Positions 43,894 through 52,048 of a DNA stretch of 64,000 nt are shown here, in pieces. This stretch comes from JAHJQQ01 sp963737555 (GTDB lineage Bacteria; Pseudomonadota; Gammaproteobacteria; Thiohalobacterales; Thiohalobacteraceae). The stretch lies in contig CAVTTB010000008.1 of NCBI GenBank assembly GCA_963737555.1, positions 529,770 to 593,769 on the forward strand. The letters run 5' to 3'. Below the pieces are notes generated by a model, which ran no database searches, had not been told where the DNA came from, and worked only from the letters and a program-made list of their open reading frames with translations. Every line of letters begins with the position of its first letter. The stretch's first letter is position 1. The translations under genes and the position numbers were made by a program.

Positions 43894-44391
43894 ATGGCCA
43901 AAATTTCACTGCACGGCAATCCGATCAACACCAATGGCGAGCTGCCCAAGGTTGGCGGCCAGGCCCCCGATTTCAAACTGGTCGATGTCGACTTGGCCGA
44001 CCGCGGCCTGGCCGACTACAAGGGCAAGAAGAAGCTGCTCAACATCGTGCCCAGCCTGGATACGCCGGTCTGCGCGACTTCCACCAAAAAATTCAACGAT
44101 CACGCCAAGGGCCGCGACGATGTGGTCATGCTGGTGATCGCCGCCGACCTGCCGTTTGCGATGAGCCGCTTCTGCACCGGCGAGAGTGTCGATAAGGTCA
44201 TCCCGCTGTCGATGATGCGCAGCAAGAATTTCGCCAAGGATTACGGCGTGCTGATCACCGACGGTCCGCTGGCCGGCATCACCGCGCGTGCGGTGGTCGT
44301 GCTGGATGCCAACGACAAGGTTGTTTATACGGAGTTGGTGCCGGAGATCGCGCAGGAGCCGGATTACGATAAGGCGCTAGCGGCGCTTTGA
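43894..44391 (+). CDS. tpx: Tpx, thiol peroxidase
   Basis: A thioredoxin-dependent peroxidase of the atypical 2-Cys peroxiredoxin family. The peroxidatic Cys 60 lies in NIVPSLDTPVCATST and the resolving Cys 94 in SRFCTGESVD. The 165-aa length is normal. GGAGGA precedes the start at 43894. It lies between gcvPA and gcvPB on the same strand; no functional link with glycine cleavage is known, so its place inside the cluster is curious. Confidence 0.96.
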   Translation: MAKISLHGNPINTNGELPKVGGQAPDFKLVDVDLADRGLADYKGKKKLLNIVPSLDTPVCATSTKKFNDHAKGRDDVVMLVIAADLPFAMSRFCTGESVDKVIPLSMMRSKNFAKDYGVLITDGPLAGITARAVVVLDANDKVVYTELVPEIAQEPDYDKALAAL

Positions 44392-44414
44392 GCGGTGTCT
44401 GCGTTCCGCGCTGC

Positions 44415-45000
44415 TGCGCGGGTTACTTTCTCTTGCGTGCCCAAGAGAAAGTAACCAAAGAGAAGGGCACCCCGACGGCTTGCCCCCTACGGGGGTACCC
44501 TGCGCTCCTCGGACGTTTGCGCGCGCGCCTAACTCGCGATTGCAAACGACGCAATCGCTCAGACAGGAGGCGCGCTTCATCGCAAACGCCCTGCGGTGCT
44601 CGGCAGCGCCGACGGGGCCCGGGCGCACGAATCGTTTTTGTAGGAGTGTTCTTCGGCTGCGAATAGCCATTCTATTGTTCGTTCGCAGTCAAGGCCGCTC
44701 CTACAGGTGAGATGTTTGGTTTTGACGTTAACCCCCGTAGGTGCAGCCGAGCATCGCAGCGCACAGCGGGGAAAGCGAGCAACTGTTTGAGCGGCGTAGC
44801 CGCGAGTTTTGCGAGCGACCGCGTGCGCGAGAAGCGCAGGGAAGTCGCCGTTAGGCGACCAAGCCTTCGGGCCGCCTTTCTTTTGGGTACTTTTCTTTGG
44901 CGGAGCAAAGAAAAGTACCTCGCCCAGCAAGGGCGAAAGAACGGCCGAGGTGCAGCAAGAGAAAGTAACCCGCCCAGCAAAAGGCGAAATAGCGAGATAG
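44415..45000. repeat. Long composite palindromic element in the gcv cluster
   Basis: The 676-base gap between tpx and gcvPB has no convincing gene. It contains GGTTACTTTCTCTTG facing CAAGAGAAAGTAACC at 44415-44457, a matching CAAGAGAAAGTAACCCGCCC at about 44957, a second hairpin TACTTTTCTTTGGCGG / AAAGAAAAGTACC near 44889-44921, and a TAGGAG...CTCCTA repeat at 44639-44706. Short frames across it are Arg/Ser-rich and read on both strands, as in repeats annotated elsewhere as hypothetical proteins. Confidence 0.65.
44639..44706. repeat. TAGGAGTG/GCTCCTA hairpin, arm-only repeat copy
   Basis: TGTAGGAGTG and GGCCGCTCCTACA pair, with the inner palindrome GGCTGCGAA / TTCGCAGTC. It shares arms, but not the core, with the repeats at 1846 and 14705, and is nested in the larger element around it. 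Confidence 0.6.
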
Positions 45001-45067
45001 AAATACACAGGTAAGTCGCTACAACAAGGTTCAGTGATTACAAACCAAATTTAGAGCAAGTGACCAA

Positions 45068-46528
45068 ATGACCATGCTGATATTCGAACATTCCCGCCCC
45101 GGCCGCGCCGCCGCCGCCCAGTCCCCGTTCACTGCCGCGGACTGCTCCGATATCCCCGCGCAACACCTGCGCAGCGATCCTCCCGGTCTGCCGGAAGTGT
45201 CCGAGTTGCAGGCGGTGCGTCACTACACGCGGCTGTCGCAGAAAAACTTTTCCATCGACACGAATTTTTATCCGCTCGGCTCATGCACGATGAAATACAA
45301 CCCGCGTGGCTGCAACACCTATGCGATGCTGCCGGGTTTTCTGGCGCGGCATCCGTTAGGTCCGACATCGGTGGGCCAGGGCTTCATGGCCTGTATGTAC
45401 GACTTGCAGGAAATGCTGAAAGAAGTCACCGGCATGCAGGCGGTGTCGCTGACACCCGCCGCGGGTGCGCAGGGTGAATTCGCCGGCGTGGCGATGATTC
45501 GTGCCTATCACGATGCGCGCAACGACACGGCGCGCACCGAGATCCTGGTGCCGGATGCGGCGCACGGCACCAATCCGGCGACCGCGACCATGTGCGGTTA
45601 CACGGTGCGCGAGATTCCCACCGACAAGCAGGGCGACGTCGATCTCGACGCGCTCAAGGCCGCGGTCGGTCCGCACACGGCGGGCATCATGCTCACCAAT
45701 CCGTCCACGCTGGGTGTGTTCGAGCGCCGTATCAATGAGATCGCCAAGACCGTGCATGATGCCGGCGGGCTACTGTATTACGACGGCGCCAATCTCAACG
45801 CCATTCTCGGCAAGGTGCGCCCTGGCGATATGGGTTTCGACGTGATTCACATGAATCTGCACAAGACCTTCTCGACGCCGCATGGCGGCGGCGGTCCGGG
45901 CGCGGGTCCGGTCGGCGTGAGCAAGCGTCTGGAGCCGTTCCTGCCGGTGCCGATGGTCGGCTACGACGGCGACGAATATCACTGGATCACGGAGAAGGAA
46001 AAGCCGCAGTCCATCGGTCGGCTGTCCGCCTTTATGGGCAATGCCGGCGTGCTGCTGCGCGCCTACATCTATGCGCGTATGCTCGGTCGTGAAGGTATGC
46101 AGCGCGTCGCCGATTACGCCACGCTGAATGCGAACTATCTGATGGTGAAGTTGCGTGATGCCGGTTTTGATCTGGCCTTTCCGAATCGCCGCGCGACGCA
46201 TGAATTCATCGTCACGCTGAAGAAACAGGAAAAGGAACTGGGCGTGTCGGCGATGGATTTCGCCAAGCGGCTGCTCGATTTCGGCTATCACGCGCCGACG
46301 ACGTATTTTCCGCTGCTGGTGCCGGAATGTCTGTTGATCGAGCCGAGCGAGACTGAGGCCAAGGAAGACCTGGACGGTTTCGTCGCGGCGATGATCGCGA
46401 TTCTCGGTGAGGCGCACAGCACGCCCGAGGTGTTGAAAGAGGCGCCGCATACCCAGCCGGTGCGGCGTCTTGATGACGTGCGCGCGGCGCGCGAGTTGGA
46501 TCTGGCGTGGCAGGCGCCGACAGCCTGA
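45068..46528 (+). CDS. gcvPB: GcvPB, glycine decarboxylase subunit 2
   Basis: The PLP-binding half of the two-subunit P-protein. The intact 486-aa frame has RLSQKNFSIDTNFYPLGSCT, MKYNPRGCNTYAMLPGF, SLTPAAGAQGEFAGVAMIRA, PDAAHGTNPATATMCGY, LTNPSTLGVFERRI and the PLP lysine in MNLHKTFSTPHGGGGPGAGP. It pairs with gcvPA across tpx and a repeat element. The stop overlaps the dgkA start by one base. Confidence 0.96.
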   Translation: MTMLIFEHSRPGRAAAAQSPFTAADCSDIPAQHLRSDPPGLPEVSELQAVRHYTRLSQKNFSIDTNFYPLGSCTMKYNPRGCNTYAMLPGFLARHPLGPTSVGQGFMACMYDLQEMLKEVTGMQAVSLTPAAGAQGEFAGVAMIRAYHDARNDTARTEILVPDAAHGTNPATATMCGYTVREIPTDKQGDVDLDALKAAVGPHTAGIMLTNPSTLGVFERRINEIAKTVHDAGGLLYYDGANLNAILGKVRPGDMGFDVIHMNLHKTFSTPHGGGGPGAGPVGVSKRLEPFLPVPMVGYDGDEYHWITEKEKPQSIGRLSAFMGNAGVLLRAYIYARMLGREGMQRVADYATLNANYLMVKLRDAGFDLAFPNRRATHEFIVTLKKQEKELGVSAMDFAKRLLDFGYHAPTTYFPLLVPECLLIEPSETEAKEDLDGFVAAMIAILGEAHSTPEVLKEAPHTQPVRRLDDVRAARELDLAWQAPTA

Positions 46529-46896
46529 TGGGTAAACCGGCCAACAACACGGGGCTGCGTCGGCTGATCAACGCGGCGCGGTTTTTCCTGGCAAGGATTG
46601 TGCGCCGCGTTCGCGCCATGAGGCGGCCTTTCGCCAGGAGTTGGCCGCGTCGCTTCGTGATCGTGCCGCTGGCATTCTGGTTGGGCCAATCGGGTGTCGA
46701 ACGCGCTGCTGCTGTTGGCTGTGTGGTTGCTGGTGCTGATTACCGAATTGCTCAATTCCGCGGTCGAGACCGTGGTCGACCGTTTCGGGGGTGAGCAGCA
46801 TGAATTGTCCGGTCGCGCCAAGGATATTGGTTCCGCCGCCGTGCTGATTGCGCTGCTCACTGCCGCCGTTACTGGGCCTTGGTGCTGTTGGGTTGA
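46528..46896 (+). pseudogene. dgkA: DgkA, diacylglycerol kinase, broken by several frameshifts
   Basis: DgkA phosphorylates diacylglycerol in the inner membrane. The start overlaps the gcvPB stop (MGKPANNTGLRRLINAARF). Pieces in alternating frames rebuild the family: SWQGLCAAF, HEAAFRQELAAS, FVIVPLAFWLGQSGVERA, LLLLAVWLLVLITELLNSAV and the catalytic ELLNSAVETVVDRFG with HELSGRAKDIGSAAVLIALL, ending WALVLLG at 46896. At least four shifts (near 46582, 46612, 46655, 46700, 46872) are needed in 370 bases. Motifs are well kept, so error is likelier than old decay. Confidence 0.75.
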
Positions 46897-46934
46897 TTGT
46901 CTTGTTGATTTCTGATCTTATAGAGAGAACGATT

Positions 46935-47873
46935 ATGTCCGCATTGATCTGTGGTTCCTTCGCCTACGACACCATCATGGTGTTTCATGACCGCTTCAAG
47001 AACCACATCCTTCCGGACAAGGTGCATATCCTCAATGTGGCCTTCCATGTGCCGGACATGCGCCGCGAGTTCGGCGGTTGCGCGGCCAACATCGCCTATA
47101 ACCTGAAACTGCTGGGCGGCGAGCCCTTGCCGATGGGCACGGTCGGTACCGATTTCGCGCCCTATGCGGAGTGGATGGATAAGCAGGGTGTCTCGCGCAC
47201 GCATGTCACCGTCGTCGACGGCACCTATACGGCGCAGGCCTTCATCACCACCGATCTCGATGACAATCAGATCATCGCCTTTCATCCGGGCGCGATGGAT
47301 CATGCGCATAACAATAAGATCGAGGATGCCAAGGGCATCACGCTCGGTATGATCTCGCCCGATGGTCGCACCGGCATGATCGAGCATGCGACGCAATTCG
47401 CCGAGGCCGGTATCCCGTTCATCTTCGATCCGGGTCAGGGCCTGCCCTTGTTCGGCGGCGAGGAACTGATCGACTTCATCGACAAGGCTACTTACGTCTG
47501 CGTCAACGACTACGAATCGCAACTCATCTGTGATCGTACCGGACTGTCGCCGCACGAAATCGCCGAGCGCGTCGAGGCGCTGATCATCACCCGTGGCGGC
47601 AAAGGTTCGGAGATTTATCTGACCAATCGGCGTATCGATATCCCGGCGGCTGCCGCACGCGAGATCGTCGATCCGACCGGCTGTGGCGACGCCTATCGCG
47701 GTGGCTTGCTGTACGGGTTGATGAATGGACTCGACTGGGAGGTGACCGGGCGCATTGCCGCGCTGATGGGTGCCCTCAAGATCGAGCATCACGGCACGCA
47801 GAATCACGGTTTCAACCGCGATGAGTTTGCGGCACTGTATCGCGAGAGTTTCGGTCACGCGCTGGGGTGGTAA
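46935..47873 (+). CDS. PfkB-family kinase, adenosine kinase-like
   Basis: A ribokinase-fold sugar or nucleoside kinase of 312 aa. The start at 46935 gives MSALICGSFAYDTIMVFHDR. Seen are EFGGCAANIAYNLKLLGGEP, ITRGGKGSEIYL, and the catalytic DPTGCGDAYRGGLLYGLMNG, where the family normally has D(P/T)xGAGD and the second residue here is Cys. Overall sequence resembles bacterial adenosine kinase-like PfkB proteins, but the substrate is uncertain. The ferredoxin-like gene begins 4 bases later. Confidence 0.85.
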   Translation: MSALICGSFAYDTIMVFHDRFKNHILPDKVHILNVAFHVPDMRREFGGCAANIAYNLKLLGGEPLPMGTVGTDFAPYAEWMDKQGVSRTHVTVVDGTYTAQAFITTDLDDNQIIAFHPGAMDHAHNNKIEDAKGITLGMISPDGRTGMIEHATQFAEAGIPFIFDPGQGLPLFGGEELIDFIDKATYVCVNDYESQLICDRTGLSPHEIAERVEALIITRGGKGSEIYLTNRRIDIPAAAAREIVDPTGCGDAYRGGLLYGLMNGLDWEVTGRIAALMGALKIEHHGTQNHGFNRDEFAALYRESFGHALGW

Positions 47874-47877
47874 GGCG

Positions 47878-48186
47878 ATGAGCTATTACAAGCACCACGT
47901 ATTTTTCTGTACCAATCTGCGTGAGGACGGCAGCGCCTGCTGTCAGCGCTTCGATGCGCAGGCGATGCGCGACTATGCCAAGCAGCGTTCCAAGGAGCTG
48001 GGGTTGGCCGGGCCGGGCAAGACGCGCATCAACAGCGCGGGATGCATGGACCGCTGTAGTGAGGGGCCGGTGCTGGTCGTTTATCCCGAAGGTGTTTGGT
48101 ACAGCTATGTGGATCGGGCAGACATCGATGAGATTCTTGAGGAGCATCTGCTCAAGGGCCAGCCGGTGGAGCGCCTGAAAATTTAG
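47878..48186 (+). CDS. Thioredoxin-like [2Fe-2S] ferredoxin
   Basis: A 102-aa small protein: YYKHHVFFCTNLREDGSACC with Cys at about 10, 20 and 21, and INSAGCMDRCSEGPVLVVYP with two more Cys. This is the pattern of thioredoxin-like 2Fe-2S ferredoxins such as Shethna-type FdII and the NuoE cluster domain. EGVWYSYVDRADIDEILEEH closes the fold. An electron-transfer role is likely; partners are not evident. It ends the gcv-linked cluster. Confidence 0.88.
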   Translation: MSYYKHHVFFCTNLREDGSACCQRFDAQAMRDYAKQRSKELGLAGPGKTRINSAGCMDRCSEGPVLVVYPEGVWYSYVDRADIDEILEEHLLKGQPVERLKI

Positions 48187-48271
48187 CGGGTATCGAGGCT
48201 TGCGGGCGACGGCCCCGGCGCCTTAGCGGTGATCCGCCGCCCCACGCTAGAGAAAATTTCGGGGAAGGGTG

Positions 48272-48300
48272 TTGACAAGCAAATTCGAGTATTAGAGAAT
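48272..48300 (+). promoter_or_regulatory. Sigma-70-type promoter for candidate small RNA
   Basis: TTGACA at 48272-48277 is a perfect -35 box. A 17-base AT-rich spacer leads to GAGAAT at 48295-48300 (4 of 6 matches to TATAAT, preceded by TATTA). Transcription would begin near 48307. Confidence 0.65.
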
Positions 48301-48306
48301 ACTCAC

Positions 48307-48405
48307 ATACTGAATCGTCGGCCCCCCTAAAAACCGGCGGTTCAGTACTCCTCCATCCTCCTTTGGTGGTTTTTAGCGCGGCACCATCTGCCGCGCTATT
48401 TTTTT
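48307..48405 (+). ncRNA. Candidate small RNA with CU-rich anti-Shine-Dalgarno segment
   Basis: About 99 nt. From 48308 a fully paired 14-bp stem (TACTGAATCGTCGG with CCGGCGGTTCAGTA, two G-T pairs) carries a 12-base loop CCCCCCTAAAAA. A free stretch CTCCTCCATCCTCCTTT (48348-48364) follows, complementary to GGAGG ribosome-binding sites. A terminator hairpin TAGCGCGGCA / TGCCGCGCTA with seven Ts ends it at 48405. No ORF fits. It could instead be an attenuated leader of rplM, whose start is 206 bases further on. The gap from 48187 to 48271 and from 48406 to 48610 holds nothing else recognisable. Confidence 0.6.
48374..48405 (+). terminator. Rho-independent terminator of candidate small RNA
   Basis: A 10-bp GC-rich stem TAGCGCGGCA / TGCCGCGCTA with loop CCATC is followed by TTTTTTT. 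Confidence 0.85.
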
Positions 48406-48610
48406 GCCTGAAATCCGGGCGCAACCCGTACCAGTCAACGAAACATATGGAGGTCGTCAATTCCGCGTATATCCCGGTTATGAGGCGGGACTATCCCGAT
48501 GTGCTGGGGCCGGTAGACAGGGCGGCTGTCACTGGCGCCTTGAATCTTGTCCCTGACTTCTATACCATTCCGCGTCTTCTTCGATGTCGGTGTGTGGAGT
48601 TACGTTTCTC

Positions 48611-49039
48611 ATGAAGACCTACAGTGCCAAGCCGGAAACCGTTAAGCGCGACTGGTTCGTTGTTGACGCCACGGGTAAAACCCTAGGCCGTCTGGCGACC
48701 GAATTAGCGAGTCGTCTGCGCGGCAAACATAAGCCGGAATTTACCCCTCACGTTGATACTGGCGATTACATGGTCGTCATCAACGCCGAGAAAGTCGCGG
48801 TGACCGGCCGTAAAGAACAGAACAAGCTGTATCACCACCACACCGGTTATATCGGCAGCCTGAAGACCACCACTCTCGAAAAGCTCCGCGCCAAGGCGCC
48901 GGAACGCATCATCGAGATCGCCGTCAAAGGCATGCTGCCGAAAAATCCGCTGGGTCGCGCGATGTTCCGCAAGCTGAAAGTCTATGCGGGCGCCGAACAT
49001 CAGCATGCCGCTCAGCAACCCAAGCCGCTCGACATTTAA
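48611..49039 (+). CDS. rplM: Ribosomal protein L13
   Basis: An early-assembling large-subunit protein. The start at 48611 gives MKTYSAKPETVKRDWFVVDA; ATELASRLRGKHKPEFTPHV, GDYMVVINAEKVAVTG, KLYHHHTGYIGSLK, KGMLPKNPLGRAMFRKLKVY and GAEHQHAAQQPK are textbook L13. 142 aa. rpsI follows after 20 bases, the conserved pair. Confidence 0.98.
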   Translation: MKTYSAKPETVKRDWFVVDATGKTLGRLATELASRLRGKHKPEFTPHVDTGDYMVVINAEKVAVTGRKEQNKLYHHHTGYIGSLKTTTLEKLRAKAPERIIEIAVKGMLPKNPLGRAMFRKLKVYAGAEHQHAAQQPKPLDI

Positions 49040-49059
49040 TCTTTTAGGGAACGCGTAAC

Positions 49060-49452
49060 ATGGCGCAGCAACAGCATTACAGCACCGGCCGTCGCAAGAC
49101 CTCTACCGCGCGTGTTTTCCTGCGCAAGGGCACCGGCCAGATCGTGATCAACCAGCGTCCGCTGGATGTCTATTTCGGCCGCGAGACGGCACGCATGATC
49201 GTGCGTCAGCCGCTGGAAAAGACCAGCTTGACCGACACCTTCGATATCTACGTCACCGTCGCCGGTGGTGGTATCAGCGGCCAGGCCGGCGCGATCCGTC
49301 ACGGCATCACGCGTGCGCTCATGCTGCACGACGAAACATTGCGCTCGCCGCTGCGCAAGGCTGGTTTCGTGACCCGCGACGCCCGCGAAGTCGAACGTAA
49401 GAAAGTCGGTCTGCGCAAAGCCCGTCGCGCTGTTCAGTTCAGCAAGCGCTAA
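49060..49452 (+). CDS. rpsI: Ribosomal protein S9
   Basis: A small-subunit protein whose C-terminal tail reaches the P-site tRNA. The 130-aa product shows HYSTGRRKTSTARVFLRKG, INQRPLDVYFGRETARM, GGGISGQAGAIRHGITRAL and the basic end ERKKVGLRKARRAVQFSKR, closing in Ser-Lys-Arg as usual. Co-transcribed with rplM. Confidence 0.98.
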   Translation: MAQQQHYSTGRRKTSTARVFLRKGTGQIVINQRPLDVYFGRETARMIVRQPLEKTSLTDTFDIYVTVAGGGISGQAGAIRHGITRALMLHDETLRSPLRKAGFVTRDAREVERKKVGLRKARRAVQFSKR

Positions 49453-49535
49453 TCGCGCTTGTGGTTGCGGGTGGCGTTGCCACTCGCGCCGAGTCGCTCG
49501 CATATTGATGTGGGCAGCCGCGTAAAAGATGTTCC

Positions 49536-49609
49536 TGGGGGATCGTCTAACGGCAGGACGGTGGACTCTGACTCCTCTAATCTAGGTTCGAATCCTAGTC
49601 CCCCAGCCA
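49536..49609 (+). tRNA. tRNA-Gln (anticodon CTG)
   Basis: The acceptor TGGGGGA pairs with TCCCCCA before a G discriminator and encoded CCA. The D arm ATCGTCTAACGGCAGGAC, the anticodon loop with CTG in ACTCTGACT, and the T arm CTAGGTTCGAATCCTAG are all present. It follows rpsI by 83 bases. Its 3' end is repeated at 49762. Confidence 0.92.
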
Positions 49610-49616
49610 ATAAAAC

Positions 49617-49643
49617 AACCCCGCCTTTATGGCGGGGTTTTTT
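49617..49643 (+). terminator. Terminator after tRNA-Gln
   Basis: AACCCCGCC, a short loop, and GGCGGGGTTTTTT begin 8 bases after the tRNA. Confidence 0.88.
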
Positions 49644-49761
49644 ATTGGCTTGAGGTCGATGGGTAAGAGCCTAGTCAGGTTCGACTAAGCGCGCGCAGCG
49701 CGCTTGAACACCGAAGCGTAGCGGAGGTGGCCCGCAGGGCGAGCCGCGACAGCGGCGAAGT

Positions 49762-49820
49762 AATCCTAGTCCCCCAGCCAATAAACGCAGAACCCGCCCG
49801 TCAAGGCGGGTTTTGTGTTT
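49762..49820 (+). repeat. Duplicated tRNA-Gln 3' end plus second terminator
   Basis: The 24 bases AATCCTAGTCCCCCAGCCAA plus TAAA at 49591-49614 recur exactly at 49762-49785, followed by another hairpin terminator (AACCCGCC / GGCGGGTTTT, 49791-49820). The 147 bases between the copies hold no gene. The layout resembles an att-site pair or the scar of a lost element. Confidence 0.75.
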
Positions 49821-49877
49821 ATGAGCTGGGATGAGAACCTCAGGTTCGACATTCGGGCTGACATTGCGCGGCGTAGG

Positions 49878-49935
49878 CCCGGAATCCAGGTTTCGCGCTC
49901 GGGAACTCCTGGATTCCGGTTTTCGCCGGAACGAA
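49878..49935. repeat. CGGAATCCAGG inverted repeat
   Basis: CCCGGAATCCAGG and CCTGGATTCCGG pair around TTTCGCGCTCGGGAACT, and TTTTCGCCGGAACGA follows, like the widespread proteobacterial ATTCCGGCGAAAGCCGGAAT elements. Apart from this and the terminator at 50137, the stretch 49821-50180 has nothing I recognise. Confidence 0.65.
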
Positions 49936-50136
49936 CGGGTTGAACGATTATTCAGGTGCACGCGGGGTGCAGCGTCGCCGCAACGCAGGACATTTTCGGG
50001 CCTATCCGGCAGCGGCTGCCGACCGATCCACGCAACATCCCGCATGACCGAAAAAGTTTTTCTGTGGCCGAATCCTCAAGATTTAGGGGTGATTGCCGTT
50101 GCAGAGCCCAAGCGCCACCGCATGTTGTGTTGCCAT

Positions 50137-50169
50137 AAAACTACAAAACCACGGGTGTGTAGTTTTTTT
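50137..50169 (+). terminator. Terminator-like hairpin upstream of porin promoter
   Basis: AAACTACA and TGTAGTTT form a stem around a 12-base loop and are followed by a run of seven Ts. It would insulate the porin promoter from read-through. Confidence 0.65.
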
Positions 50170-50180
50170 GCGAATAGGTG

Positions 50181-50209
50181 TTGCATTCATGTTCGAGGTG
50201 GGCTAGATT
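50181..50209 (+). promoter_or_regulatory. Sigma-70-type promoter of porin gene
   Basis: TTGCAT (50181-50186), a 17-base spacer and TAGATT (50204-50209) lie 48 bases before the porin start. AGAGGT at 50246 serves as ribosome-binding site. Confidence 0.6.
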
Positions 50210-50256
50210 GACCATCGTTTCAAACCGTTCCTATCCTGGAAAAAGAGGTACATCAA

Positions 50257-51302
50257 ATGGACAAGAAAATTCTTTCCGCTGCTATTATCGCTGTCATGGC
50301 CGCTCCTGTGGCTGCCGTGGCTGACACCACTCTGTACGGTCAGGTTCACATGTCGGTCGGCGCTGTCGAGCAGTCCTTCGAAGGCTTCCCGCTGGCTGGT
50401 GAAGACAACATGCAGGTGCGTAACCATGCGTCGCGTCTGGGCGTCAAAGGCTACGAAGATCTGGGTGCCGGCCTCAAGGCCAACTACATGCTGGAATGGG
50501 GCGTGAACCCGGATGATGGTACCGATGCCGGTTTCACTCGTCGTAACCAGTGGCTCGGTCTGTCCGGCGACAGCTGGGGCGAATTCCGCGTCGGCCGTCA
50601 CGACACCCCGCTGAAGATGGCCCAAGGCGGCTTCGACCAGTTCAATGACACTGACGCCGACATCGGCACCCTCGCCCTGGGTGAAGAGCGCGTCGATAAC
50701 GTCATTGCCTACATGAGCCCGTCCTTCAGCGGTTTCTCCTTCGTGGGTGCCGGTATTGCTGGCGAAGCGAACAACTGCGATGAAAATGATGCCTGTTACG
50801 ATGGCATTGTGAATGGGCATCGCCAACGACAAGACCGGCCTGGCCGACATCTACTCGCTGGCCGCCATGTACAGCAACGGCCCGCTGTTCGCCTCCTTGG
50901 CCTACAACGACTACGATGCTATTCAGGGTACGGGTGCCACCGATACTCTGACCCGCGGTGTGGCCACCTATCAGCTTCGGCGATGCCACCATCGGCGGTC
51001 TGTACGAAGCGGGTGAGCGCGAAGGCAGCAACAGTGACACTGAAGTTTGGGGCCTGAGCGGCAAGTACTCCATGGGCAGCGTTGACCTGAAGGGTCAGTA
51101 CATGGATGGCACCTACGAACAAGGTCTTGGCGTCTCTGATGAAGAGGCTACTCAGTGGACCTTGGGTGTGGACTACAACTTCAGCAAGCGCACCACGGCG
51201 TACTTCATGTACACCACCGTTGAAGATGAGCTCCAAGCCGTCGGTGGTATCGGCGACGAAGACTACGACTTCACTGGCGTAGGCATGATCCACAAGTTCT
51301 AA
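50257..51302 (+). CDS. Outer-membrane porin (two frameshifts)
   Basis: A trimeric general-porin type beta-barrel. The signal peptide MDKKILSAAIIAVMAAPVAA leads to ADTTLYGQVHMSVG. Typical strands and loops follow: SRLGVKGYEDLGAGLKANYM, TRRNQWLGLSGDSWGEFRVG with RHDTPLK. Breaks near 50812 and 50972 join GIANDKTGLADIYSLAAMYS and FGDATIGGLYEAGEREGSN to the end, which finishes in the outer-membrane sorting Phe (GVGMIHKF). Rebuilt length about 348 aa. Strong ribosome site, promoter and terminator suggest high expression. Confidence 0.9.
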
Positions 51303-51330
51303 TTCGTCGCAAGACGAAGTCGAACAGAGA

Positions 51331-51358
51331 ACGGGGCCTTCGGGCCCCGTTTTTTTAT
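51331..51358 (+). terminator. Terminator after porin
   Basis: ACGGGGCC-TT-CGGGCCCCGT followed by seven Ts, 29 bases past the stop. Confidence 0.9.
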
Positions 51359-51439
51359 GCGCGACAGCACGGCCACGGTTCTGGGTGCGATCGGGGTACA
51401 CTGATCAGCATCGCGCACGATTGTCAGAACGGCCTGAAC

Positions 51440-51938
51440 ATGGCACAGAATCAGCACTCGATAACCCGCCATTGCCAGCCCTGCACCGCCTGTTGCGACG
51501 GTTGGGTGCGTATTGCCATTGACGGGATCGAGGTTTATCCCGGTCATCCCTGTCCCCACAGTACCGGTAGCGGTTGTCGTATCTACGCGCAGCGTCCGGT
51601 CGATCCGTGCGTGAATTTCGAGTGTGGCTGGAAAAAGCCTGGCAGCCCCTTGCCGGACTGGATGCGGCCGGATTTAGCGCAAGGTCATGGTGTTGCCCGC
51701 GCTGCGAACCTGGAACGGTTTGCCGGTGGATGTCGCCGTGCCTGTGGGTCCGAAAATTCCCGAGGCCGCGCTCAGCTGGCTGAAGGAACACGCGGTGAAC
51801 GCGCGCCGGCCACTCATCTATCTGGAACAGCTCGATAGCGATGGAATGCAGCGTATGCAGGATGCCATCGCCTTCGGGCCGCCGGCGTTTCAGGCCGAGA
51901 TGGCGCGCCGTATCGCGGCGGGTGAACGGATCTGGTAG
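51440..51938 (+). CDS. YkgJ-type Cys-cluster protein (frameshift)
   Basis: The first part has CQPCTACCDGWVRI, then HPCPHSTGSGCRIYAQRP and DPCVNFECGWKK, the Cys ladder of the YkgJ/UPF0153 family. Near 51682 the frame slips; the continuation VMVLPALRTWNGLPVDVAVP through AMARRIAAGERIW-like sequence ends at 51938. Rebuilt length is about 165 aa. Role unknown; metal binding is likely. It is the second family member in the window (see 32282). Confidence 0.8.
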
Positions 51939-52048
51939 TTCGCCGGCTAAGCGGTATTTTCCCAGGTATTCCGTGACTCATTCCGGGTCTCGCCTAGTGC
52001 TAGAATGCCCGCAGATCCGTAGTTGCCACCGGCCCCGATGACCCTCCG

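Noticed and set aside
44392..45067. Several 60-140 codon frames on both strands between tpx and gcvPB.
   Set aside because: They overlap palindromic repeats, are Arg/Ser-rich and mirror each other; nothing supports coding.
49831..50211. A 126-codon frame upstream of the porin.
   Set aside because: It crosses a palindromic repeat, a terminator hairpin and the porin promoter, and has no family resemblance.
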